The notes under the pieces are model-generated. The model had not been told where the DNA came from. It saw only the letters and a list, made by a program, of their open reading frames with translations, and searched no databases. A program made the translations under genes and the position numbers. Shown here piece after piece: positions 30,201 to 37,776 of a stretch of DNA of 64,000 nucleotides. The number at the start of each line of letters is the position of its first letter. Within the stretch, counting starts at the first letter, position 1. This DNA comes from Smittia aterrima (lineage: Eukaryota; Arthropoda; Insecta; Diptera; Chironomidae): NCBI GenBank assembly GCA_033063855.1, contig CP093830.1:7936854-8000853 (forward strand), written 5' to 3'.

Positions 30201-33200
30201 TTGTACAAAAAAGAAGTTTCCATCTCTCCACGTCATTTGACTTCTCTATGATCATTTTAATTAATTGATTTGAATTTAAAACTTCCTTTGTAATTTGATA
30301 TTGCACGAGAAGAAGAAGAAGACTTTCAACAGAAAAAAATCGCTTCTCCCTCGTTTGCATTTAGTCGATGTCGGTAAGTTTTATATTTTTTTAATTGCGA
30401 GTTGTGTCTCTGCGCGTCGTTAATGAATTTGCAAAGCAAAAAAAAACTTTCTTTTCTCGCTCAGTCTTTCTTCTCTTTAATTACACAATTTTCCACAAAA
30501 TTTCTCTCAACTCGACTTTGATTCTTCTGTCCATTCTTTAACCGGTGTGCGAATGTGAAGTATTTGCTCGTAAAAAAAATCTCGTAGATGAAAGTTCCGG
30601 CAAAGACGTTTTGATTCACCAACGGCATCCATCAAAATTAAATCAAGTGACTCGACGAAACGATGATTAATTTCCTTGCCGCTCTCGCCGCCAACCGATG
30701 TCATGATCGTTAAGTCGCGTGACGACTCGGCAAATTTCCCTTCGTACCTTCACCTTCCTTAATTTTTTTATTCGGCGCCTTTTTTGATGAAAAACAACAT
30801 TTTAAACTGATTTTTTTTCTCTTTCTTCTTTCCTCCTTTCAAAATTTCACTTTCCGCTGGAATAAAATCGATTAAACCTTCTTTAAACTCTGTTTACCTT
30901 GTGAAACACGCAAACATGAAAGGTAATGAATCCACTAGACGCTCAATGCGATACCAAACGTGACGACGCGATCTGCGTTAATCAGTTGAAGAATGCTCGA
31001 GCCACTGACCCAGCTCTGCTTCAGGAGAAGCCTGACGTGAAAATCTTCTTGCCATTCAGATTCTATTTGTATAGACCAGAGGAACTCTTCCAGCCAAACA
31101 CTTATAATCGTTTCTTGGGTAAGTTAATCGTGAGATTGCATGGAAACTCATGAGAAAGTTGTGCAACAGCCACAGAGGTTCTTAATTAGTTTGTTATTTA
31201 ATCCACTCAGCCTTCACCGTCACGACCTGTCATTAATTTCTTGTATTCTTAACATCTTAATAGTTGCTCCAACTGGCGACCACGTAATCTCGTTAATCGA
31301 CGAAATCTCATATCTTTCGCCACCCACGCCGCTGCTCTCTCAGTATGATGACATCAATCCTGAACAGTTCTGCAACGGTGACAATCGACCAGCGAATTGT
31401 GGAGCCAACTGCATGTGCACACATAAAGTCGACATCCCGCTGAATGCTATCGTTGAAGTCGTTTTGGTCGATGAAGTGCAACAGCCCAATTTAAGTCATC
31501 CATTCCATTTGCACGGCTACGGTTTCAATGTTATTGGTAATTATTACTCGTTCGATCGGAAAACAAAGCAGACCCGAGAGATTTTCATTGAAATCATTTT
31601 TTTCCTTCTCTCGTTTGTACTTAAAGGTATCGGTCGATCGCCCGATACGACAATCAAGAAAATCAATTTGAAGCATGCCCTCGATTTGGATCGTCGCGGT
31701 TTGTTGCATCGTCAATATGATTTACCGCCCGTGAAAGATACGATCGCCGTGCCGAATAATGGCTACGTTGTGTTTAGATTCCGAGCTGATAATCCCGGGT
31801 GAGTTCACGTGATTCTCGTTCGTTGCTTGTTAGCACAGAGAAGTCTGAAATTGAATTGAAATTAATCGAAAACAATTTTTCATAAATCTATGCAGAGCGT
31901 GGTTGTTCCATTGTCACTTCCTCTTCCATGTGACCATAGGCATGAACTTAATCTTACACGTAGGAACCCAAGCTGATTTACCGCCTGTGCCGCCAAACTT
32001 CCCAACCTGTGGAGATCATTTGTAAGAAGCTTTGCAATCAAACTTTCGCACAAGTCTCCTTTCACCTTTTCGCTCTTTTTTTATTTCGCAGACCGGAAGT
32101 GATGCCACCGATACTTCAAACCTAATTCAACGGGGGGAAGAGACTTTGAATGTCATTTAGATCTTAGATTACGCGTAGAATACTTATAATATTTAAATCT
32201 TTCTAAACATTTCGAGCCAGCCGTTATCCCGAGGGATGCCAAAAGGGTAAAGAGTGGCGAATCTCTGGTAAATTATATTTAACGAATTTTTACGATTTAT
32301 CATGCTAGACAGCAGAAGCTAGCGGAATGAACTTAATTTATAGCTATCACACTGCCGTGTAACGTTAATATCCAAGAAAAACTCCGCATTTTGATAAGGA
32401 GATCGTTAACTGATAGTAGACATTTCCATTCTAACGTTTCTTCTTCTTGAATATCTAGGAAAATTTCTTTTGTTGATTACGTTGTAAATATATTTTGTAA
32501 ATACGCGCAGAGAGATTTTCTGTATCATCCGACGTTCGTTATCATGAAAATATTTCCCTGATTCATTACTTTGTTTAACTCATGGTCATACACATTCCAC
32601 TCATTCCCAAGCGCTTCTCACAAAAATAATCTTGCGTTAATTGTCACGCCGGAGTGCTGAAAATTGCTCAATAAATTTACAGCCCACAAACCATTAAAAA
32701 TACTCAAAATCATTTTAAAGCTATCGTTCATATCAAGGAGAACTTAAAGCCCTTCTCCGCCTTTTAAAACTCTCCCTTCACCTTCGAAATTGTTAATCAG
32801 AAACGCTTGAAGCAGAACACGAAGAAACTTCAAATACATAAACATAAAAGTTTTCATCTGACCGAAGCCTCGGCGAACTTTTTCATTCGGGATCGTTTTT
32901 AATCATTCCCACGATAACGATTATTTATGTTTTCATAAAACTTTAACTTTCATTTTCACTTCCATTCATTAACTCATTTCATTCATTCACTGTTCATTGT
33001 TTCGCAATCTCAGAAGGAAATCAATTTTCGACCAATTTTTGGGCTTCGATCATATTCATTCATTCACCTCGAATGATTCATTTGTCCTTTCATTTTCCCC
33101 TTTTCAAGCCACAACATGTTTTTATGCTTAGTAATTGTGTATGTAAATATTTAAGAGAATGTTGTTAATTTACATCGTAAAAATCGAGCGAAATTGTCGC

Positions 33201-34737
33201 GCATTAGCGCCTTGATGACTTTCAACGCGGCGATGACAAAACATGAAACAATATTTTTTTAAAGCAAATAAAAAATCATGAGCAGCAAAGAATTTAATTT
33301 GAAATAAAATTTATCTGACGACTCATTATGTAAAATAAAATTCTGAAAGCATTTGAGATAATGAAGAGCTTTGTAATGAAACAAGTCGGGGAGAAAATTA
33401 ATCTTTTGTTAGTTCGAGAGATTGGAGATGCGACAACATCATCACACTTGAGATATTGAATCATTTTCCATCCCTCAAGCTCTCGTCCAAAGCAAAGGTT
33501 TACTCTTCTGGCTTGTTACGTGAACATAAAAGTGTCATTAAGGGTTTTGTAATTTTATTTCCGAACTTTAATGTATTTTTAAGAATCTCTTTTCTCCTCA
33601 GAGCATTAAATTTTCTGTAAATGATGTAATTTAGGCTTTAAAATATTCATCGCACATTTATACATTTTTGTATGTAAAACACATTCTTGGTAAGTCTCAA
33701 AGAGCTTTGATTCAAGCTCAAATCGACACATTGAGATTCTCGTCTGTAAATTTTACAACTTTGTGTCGTTAAAGTCTCGTCAGCCACTCAATCGTTGTTT
33801 GAATTTTATCAGGTGATGAACCCTCTCGACGCCATCTGCGATAAAAAGCGAAACGATGCGATTTGCGTGTCGAATTTGAAGAATGCGAAGAAAGTCGAGG
33901 AAGATTTACTTTTGGAGCGACCAGATGTTAAGATTTTCCTGCCCTTCCGATTTTATTTCTATCGAGTTGAAGAGCTTTTCCGGCCACAAACTTACAACAG
34001 ATTCTTAGGTAAATTGATTTTTCCGTTGAAAGGGTAAATTGAAAACTAACTTTTTCCTTCCATCAGCTGTGTCTGGAGGCGACCATCTCATTAGTCTCGT
34101 TGATGAAATCTCTTACGTTTCTCCGCCCGCGCCGATTCTCTCACAATACGATGATCTTGATCCAAAACAATTCTGCAATGGAGATAATCGACCAGCCGAC
34201 TGTGGACCGAACTGCATGTGCACACACAAAGTGGATATTCCTCTCAATGCCATTGTCGAAGTTGTTCTAGTCGATGAGGTTCAACAAGATAATCTGAGTC
34301 ATCCTTTCCATCTACATGGATACTCATTCAACGTAATTGGAATGGGACGCTCGCCAGATACTACAATCAAGAAGATTAGTTTGAAGCACGCACTTGATTT
34401 GGACAGAAGAGGACTTCTCAATAGACAATTCAAAGGCCCGCCACTCAAAGATACAATTGCAGTTCCTAATAATGGTTACGTGGTGTTCAGATTTCGCGCA
34501 AATAATCCTGGGTGAGTTTAATTGACCAGAAATGTTTTATCAAACAGAAAATAACTGAATAATCTCATTCACAGAGCGTGGCTGTTGCATTGTCACTTCC
34601 TCTTCCATGTAGCCATAGGAATGAACCTTGTTGTTCACGTGGGAACTCAAGCAGATTTACCTCCCGTCCCGCCAAACTTCCCAACATGCGGCCACCACCT
34701 TCCGCCTATTAAAACTCCATCATCGAGCTTTCATTAG
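9157..34737 (+). CDS. Lac2: Laccase 2 (multicopper phenoloxidase), gene span, two isoforms
   Basis: This gene encodes the secreted laccase that oxidises catecholamines such as NADA and NBAD to quinones for cuticle tanning and pigmentation. Shared coding exons are 9157-9259, 26487-26895, 27007-27291, 27853-28328 and 29774-29958 (1458 nt, 486 codons). They splice to module A (30923-31118, 31264-31536, 31627-31798, 31896-32021, 32092-32125) or module B (33813-34008, 34067-34511, 34575-34737). Phases agree throughout and give 752 and 753 residues, normal for insect laccase 2. All four copper motifs are present: HWHG (His236, 238), HFWHAH (His279, 281), HPFHLHG (His630, 633, 635 in A) and HCHFLFH with a downstream GM (705-716). 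All introns are GT-AG except 28329-29773, which is GC-AG. The Drosophila orthologue is straw. Confidence 0.96.
9260..26486 (+). other. Laccase 2 intron 1 (17.2 kb)
   Basis: The intron runs from GTAAGT at 9260 to TTTAG at 26486. It holds no supported nested gene on either strand: all open frames are short, AT-rich and without domains. Noted inside are a perfect 12-bp inverted repeat at 9774-9810 and a splice-flanked open stretch near 15242-15302. Long first introns of developmental genes often carry enhancers, but nothing here can be assigned by eye. Confidence 0.7.
9774..9810. repeat. Perfect 12-bp inverted repeat with 13-nt loop
   Basis: TTTAACAAGCCA at 9774-9785 is the exact reverse complement of TGGCTTGTTAAA at 9799-9810. 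The 13-nt spacer between them is T-rich. It lies about 500 bp into laccase intron 1. It could be a DNA- or RNA-level hairpin or a protein-binding dyad; no function is assigned. Confidence 0.75.
26487..26895 (+). CDS. Lac2: Laccase 2 exon 2: variable linker and start of Cys-rich region
   Basis: This exon encodes residues 35-170. The first part is a low-complexity Ser/Thr/Pro/Ala-rich linker, typical of the poorly conserved N-terminus of insect laccase 2. The end enters the conserved Cys-rich block (DECARACREGEPPRICYYHF). The acceptor is TTTAG at 26486 and the donor GTAAG at 26896, with two bases (GC) carried into exon 3. Confidence 0.9.
27007..27291 (+). CDS. Lac2: Laccase 2 exon 3: copper motif L1
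   Basis: It continues the Cys-rich block (CQVCTPNATNTVWSHCQC) and then the first cupredoxin domain, with TIHWHGIWQRGTQYYDGVPF holding the first type 2/type 3 copper histidines (236 and 238). The acceptor is TTACAG at 27006. The donor is CAG|GTGCGT at 27292, carrying AG to form an Arg codon in exon 4. Confidence 0.95.
27292..27852 (+). other. Laccase 2 intron 3, no other feature seen
   Basis: This 561-bp GT-AG intron runs from GTGCGT to CTAAAG. It is AT-rich with T-runs near the acceptor, and no coding or structural feature was recognised. Confidence 0.85.
27853..28328 (+). CDS. Lac2: Laccase 2 exon 4: copper motif L2 and second cupredoxin domain
   Basis: It encodes YQWTGNAGTHFWHAHTGLQ, whose HFWHAH supplies type 3 copper histidines 279 and 281, then the middle cupredoxin domain with LLSDWLHEDAAERYPGR and the conserved INGKGQFRDPNTG loop. 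It ends in frame at TCA G|GCAAGT, a GC donor. Reading on from there reaches TGA within eight codons, so splicing is required. The expected family continuation (SGERYDFVI) is restored only by joining 28328 to 29774. Confidence 0.95.
28329..29773 (+). other. Laccase 2 intron 4 with GC-AG boundaries
   Basis: The 1445-bp intron starts GCAAGT instead of GTAAGT after exonic CAG and ends TTCACAG. This matches the consensus of the minor GC-AG intron class, in which the rest of the donor is strong. The nearest GT donor (GTGTGT at 28333) would put TGA in frame. No gene was recognised inside. Confidence 0.85.
29774..29958 (+). CDS. Lac2: Laccase 2 exon 5: last shared exon
   Basis: It encodes GERYDFVIEANQPVGAYWIQ to DVGIPQGV and ends exactly on a codon boundary at GTC|GTAAGT (29959). 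This phase-0 donor can join either GTA-ATG at 30923 (module A) or GTG-ATG at 33813 (module B), both of which give V-M-N-P-L-D-A. It is therefore the branch point for alternative splicing. Confidence 0.95.
29959..30922 (+). other. Laccase 2 intron 5 before module A
   Basis: This 964-bp intron runs from GTAAGT to GAAAG. It contains purine- and pyrimidine-rich stretches (several AGAAGAAG and TTCTTTCTTC-like runs from 30310 on) that could bind splicing regulators governing the A/B choice; that role is inference. No coding feature was recognised. Confidence 0.75.
30923..32125 (+). CDS. Lac2: Laccase 2 module A: alternative C-terminal exons
   Basis: Five exons (30923-31118, 31264-31536, 31627-31798, 31896-32021, 32092-32125) encode 266 residues of the third cupredoxin domain. 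It carries HPFHLHG (type 1/2/3 copper ligands) and HCHFLFHVTIGM with the T1 Cys706 and axial Met716. It ends ..CGDHLPEVMPPILQT. Module B encodes the same block with clear similarity, and its exon boundaries match except for an extra 90-nt intron here (31537-31626) and a separate last 34-nt exon. This corresponds to one of the two splice forms described for insect laccase 2; which matches published A or B is not decided from sequence alone. Confidence 0.94.
31537..31626 (+). other. 90-nt stop-free intron in laccase module A
   Basis: GTAATT...TTAAAG interrupts the codon after FNVI in module A. It is exactly 90 nt and open in the coding frame, so retention would insert 30 residues next to the HPFHLHG copper site without ending the protein. 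Module B is continuous at this place (34067-34511 is 445 nt, the sum of 273 and 172 in A). Splicing is the better reading, because removal restores the family sequence VIGIGRSPDTT. Confidence 0.85.
32126..33812 (+). other. Module A 3' UTR and spacer before module B
   Basis: A candidate poly(A) signal AATAAA lies at 32670-32675, about 545 nt after the module A stop codon. The rest is AT-rich with no supported exon. If module A transcripts end here, isoform choice couples alternative splicing to alternative polyadenylation. The region ends with the module B acceptor TTTTATCAG at 33812. Confidence 0.6.
33813..34737 (+). CDS. Lac2: Laccase 2 module B: alternative C-terminal exons
   Basis: Three exons (33813-34008, 34067-34511, 34575-34737) encode 267 residues homologous to module A. 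They include HPFHLHGYSFNVIGMGRS and HCHFLFHVAIGM with the full copper ligand set, so this isoform should also be active. The C-terminus differs: CGHHLPPIKTPSSSFH, with the stop at 34735-34737 inside the third exon rather than in a separate last exon. Its first exon is 196 nt, the same as in module A, consistent with an ancient tandem exon duplication. Confidence 0.95.
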
Positions 34738-34757
34738 TCATAAACGAGATTCTAGTT

Positions 34758-34763
34758 AATAAA
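34758..34763 (+). terminator. Poly(A) signal of laccase 2 isoform B
   Basis: AATAAA lies 21 nt after the module B stop codon. Further AATAAA copies at 34857 and 35049 could give longer 3' ends before the next gene at 35227. These are motifs only. Confidence 0.5.
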
Positions 34764-35226
34764 TTTAAGCCTTCAGCTCAAAGTCGCTTTTACTAAAGAG
34801 CCAGGGACGTCAAAATTCTTTGCTGAGGCTTGCAGTTCTTTCGTTTGGACAGAAACAATAAACTCGCTCATAATTTATGATTCATGAACATCCAAGCAGT
34901 TCGCATTATTGTGTAACAAATGTTTTACGTCTTCATCGTGTTCTCAAGTTCATCGGGCGTGCCGCAATCACTTTTTTTTAAGTTTTCTTGCTTAATGTAC
35001 ATAGTTTGTCTTATGATTTTGTAATGTCTTTCACTTTAATTATCGAAAAATAAAGAAAAGTTGTAATTAAAACGAATTAAATGTTTACGATCGAAAGCGC
35101 TATCAATTCTTCTGTTGATTGCGCAATCCATGAAGTTACTCAAAGTTTAGTTATCTCAGCAGTCACGTTCAACAATTAGTAAAACTTTTCATTTTCTTTG
35201 AAAATAAAATTGTCATCGCTTGAGAA

Positions 35227-35790
35227 ATGGAAAAAATCTATTTTGATATTTCCGTTGAAATTACGAATCCTCTCGAAGAGAAAATCGCAAAAGCTTTTCA
35301 AGTTTATGATTGGGACAACGTCAACATGGTGAATGCAAGAGATGTCGGAGGAATTCTTCGAACATTAGGCTGCGTTCCAAGCGACAATGACATTCAAGAA
35401 ATTGTCAAAAGAACAGAGTTCGCTGATCATCCTGAAGACATTCATTTGTCAAACTTCATGCCTCACTTGAAGACAATATTATACGAAGGAAAAATGAAAT
35501 CTGAATCTCCTGAAGTTCTTCTTGAAGCTTTCAAGATTTTAGATGAGAACAACGACGGATTCATCGAGAAAGAAACGTTTTTAAAAATCATGAGAGAAGT
35601 AGGTGATCCAATGACTGAAGATGAACTTGCTAACATGATGAAAACTGCTGTCGACCCAACCGATCAAAGAATTTACTATGCAAGATACATCAATCAGCTA
35701 ATTCACGAACCGAAAGAGGAAGATTGTATTTACAAACTCGCTCAAGAATTCGTGAAACCAGATCCAAAATTAAAACGCAGATTCGTTTGA
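35227..35790 (+). CDS. DRC8/EFCAB2-like EF-hand protein, intronless paralogue
   Basis: A single exon of 187 codons aligns along its length with the five-exon gene just downstream: MEKIYFDISVEITNPLEEKI here against MEDYYDIPVNITNDLERKI there. It resembles EFCAB2/DRC8, the calmodulin-like subunit of the nexin-dynein regulatory complex in motile cilia and sperm flagella. The third EF-hand loop (DENNDGFIEKET, about residues 111-122) keeps acidic positions 1, 3 and 5 but has Thr at position 12, so calcium binding is doubtful. About 30 residues extend past the normal end (EEDCIYKLAQEFVKPDPKLK). The lack of introns suggests a processed copy or intron loss. AATAAA is at 35815. Confidence 0.85.
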   Translation: MEKIYFDISVEITNPLEEKIAKAFQVYDWDNVNMVNARDVGGILRTLGCVPSDNDIQEIVKRTEFADHPEDIHLSNFMPHLKTILYEGKMKSESPEVLLEAFKILDENNDGFIEKETFLKIMREVGDPMTEDELANMMKTAVDPTDQRIYYARYINQLIHEPKEEDCIYKLAQEFVKPDPKLKRRFV

Positions 35791-35914
35791 ACGTCAATTT
35801 TTTTCCATCGAAAAAATAAACTTGTTGTCTCCTTGAGCAACCATTCACATCGTAACCAAGGGAACAATTTTATTTATTATCGAGAAATTTCTTTTCCGGA
35901 AAAGGTTGCGAAAC

Positions 35915-36630
35915 ATGGAAGATTACTACGACATTCCCGGTAAGAAGAAGAGAAAACAATAATCAAGATTGCTCGTAAAGTTTCTTGTGTTCAACAGTTA
36001 ACATCACCAACGACTTGGAACGAAAAATTGCAGATGCTTTCTTGATATTTGGTTCGTAATGAAAAAGAAATTAAAAGCAGGAAGTTTGATTTAAGATTGG
36101 AAATTTCAGATCATCACGGACAGAAAACTGTTGATGTTCGAGAAATCGGGTCGATTTTGAGATTTCTAGGAATGGTCCCTAGCGAGCAAGAAGTAATTAC
36201 ATTTCTTTATGACCGAACTTTTATCTCGAAAGATTTTTCTTTAGGTCATGGAAGTCATTGCTGAAACTGAGTTTGAAGATTCCAACGGGACTGTTCATCT
36301 CTCCAAATTCTTACCTTATGCGCATCAGCTCATAATTGAAAGGAAAATGGAGCCAGGTTGGTAAATAACAGAATAACTAAATGTTCCGGTTTCTTAATTC
36401 CTGCCAAATCCGGAACAGTTCCTATTGAAAAGTTGCTGGAGGCGTTTCAAGTCTTGGATATCGAAGGAAAAGGTTACGTGACAAGAGATTTCATGGCGAA
36501 GATTATGAGCGAGGATGGAGAACCGTTTTCCCAAGAAGAGCTGGAAGAAATGTTCAGCTGTGCTGTAGATGGTTCTTCTAATCACATTCCTTATGAATAT
36601 TACTTGAATCAGTTGATGGTTGACATCTGA
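35915..36630 (+). CDS. Drc8: DRC8 / EFCAB2, dynein regulatory complex subunit 8
   Basis: Five exons (35915-35939, 35998-36051, 36110-36192, 36245-36356, 36419-36630) join in phase to 161 residues, close to the usual EFCAB2 length. Diagnostic stretches are TVDVREIGSILRFLGMVPSE, VHLSKFLPYAHQLIIERKM, and EGKGYVTRDFM followed by GEPFSQEELEEMF. The family forms part of the nexin-dynein regulatory complex on axonemal doublets, so in an insect the likely site is the sperm tail. The EF loops are degenerate (DIEGKGYVTRDF). The ATG is set by alignment with the intronless neighbour 125 bp upstream. The stop lies 15 bp from that of convergent INO80B. Confidence 0.88.
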
Positions 36631-36631
36631 G

Positions 36632-36643
36632 TTTATTAATAAA
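36632..36643. terminator. Palindromic bidirectional poly(A) signal
   Basis: TTTATTAATAAA at 36632-36643 is a perfect palindrome that reads AATAAA on both strands. It sits between the DRC8 stop (36628-36630, +) and the INO80B stop (36646-36648, -). Each gene's signal begins only a few bases after its stop codon, so normal cleavage 10-30 nt later falls inside the other gene's coding sequence. Confidence 0.8.
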
Positions 36644-36645
36644 GA

Positions 36646-37608
36646 TTAGAAAATCATTTGCTTCACCGACTCGACATTCTTCTTGTAACATTCTAACGAA
36701 CAAAGTGGAACGTTCGTCTTACTGCAGCTGTACCGTTTACGATTTTTACATCCTTCAATACCGCAGAGAACAGGTTGAGGTGGCTCAATCGGGAGTTTTG
36801 CCTTAACAGGGCACTCCATGTTAGCCGGAAAGGTCATAGTGATAATGTCAGCAGTGTTTCGATAAGATATAACAGGAAGCGATTGCTTCACTGGTCGCAT
36901 TTTCGTCGATTTAACCATTTTGGAGTCTTGCTTCTTTAACAATCTTTCCATGGTTTTCTTCTTATCCTTCTCACGCTTTTCATCTGCTAATTGCTTCCGC
37001 TTCTGAGCTTTTTCTTTCGACTTTTCAATGTCTTCTGCGGTGAGCGGTTGTTTCTCTTTCTCTTTGTATTTGAAATTCGGCAACGCAAGAAGAAGTTGAC
37101 CGCTGCTGGAGACATTTGCTTGAACTCCATCGACGATCGTCGTGCTGGGAGCTGATTTACGAGATTTGCTTGGACTGAAACTTGCGCCATCACTCGTGTT
37201 TTTCTCATACATTGCTCTTTGTCTCGCAGTCATCAGCTTGGGATCTTTCGGTTTGATTTTCTTCAATTCATCGTCGACTTCTTCTAACTTTCCAGTCTCA
37301 ATCGCAGCCAACCATCGTTCTTCATCACTCGAAGTGTCCTCCTTTTCATTCGACTTCTTTTTCTTTGCGCTTTTACTTGGGGTTCCAGATTTTCCCGGAG
37401 TGTTCGTTGAGCTAAAGGAATCGTCCAAATCTTCGTCTTCATCTTCTTCTTGCTGCTGTTGTTGTTTCGGTTGTTTTTTCTTGAGTTTCTTAACTTTTGT
37501 CTTCTTTGGTGTCGTTTCATATTCTAAAAAGATAAATTTGATTAAGCATTGCTGTACAACAATTTATCGTAACTTACCTTCATTCGTTTCCGGCTTTTTC
37601 TTCACCAT
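36646..37608 (-). CDS. Ino80B: INO80 complex subunit B (PAPA-1 / Ies2, HIT zinc finger)
   Basis: Two exons on the minus strand, 37608-37578 and 37523-36646, join through GTAAG...TTTAG to 302 residues. The N-terminal half is charged and disordered (Lys-rich, a Gln/Glu/Asp tract near residues 28-40). The middle carries the PAPA-1 signature LTARQRAMYEKN-like block (LMTARQRAMYEKN) and a long Lys/Glu/Arg helix. The C-terminus is an HIT-type zinc finger, CGIEGCKNRKRYSCS followed by PLCSLECYKKN. In the INO80 remodeller this subunit is needed for nucleosome sliding. The start is set by the first ATG and splice phase. The gene is divergent from FTSJ3, with 168 bp between start codons. Confidence 0.92.
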
Positions 37609-37776
37609 TTTAGCTGATTTTAACGAAAACTTAGAAATTACGAATTTATTGTTTTGTTTACGTTTAAAGATGTCTTCTCGGTTAGTTTGCTAGAACGAGA
37701 CAGCAGATAAATAAACCAAGTTGACAAAATCTGAGAAGACAAAATTTCATAAAAACGTGAGAATAAAAAGTTAAAC
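37609..37776. promoter_or_regulatory. Divergent promoter between INO80B and FTSJ3
   Basis: Only 168 bp separate the two start codons, so both housekeeping genes must share this promoter space. I see no TATA box at a fitting distance and no motif I can name. The arrangement is seen directly; co-regulation is inference. Confidence 0.6.

Noticed and set aside
37142..37693. 183-codon plus-strand frame opposite INO80B
   Set aside because: It is the antisense of the Lys/Glu/Ser-rich INO80B coding sequence, giving Phe/Ser/Cys runs; a shadow, not a gene.
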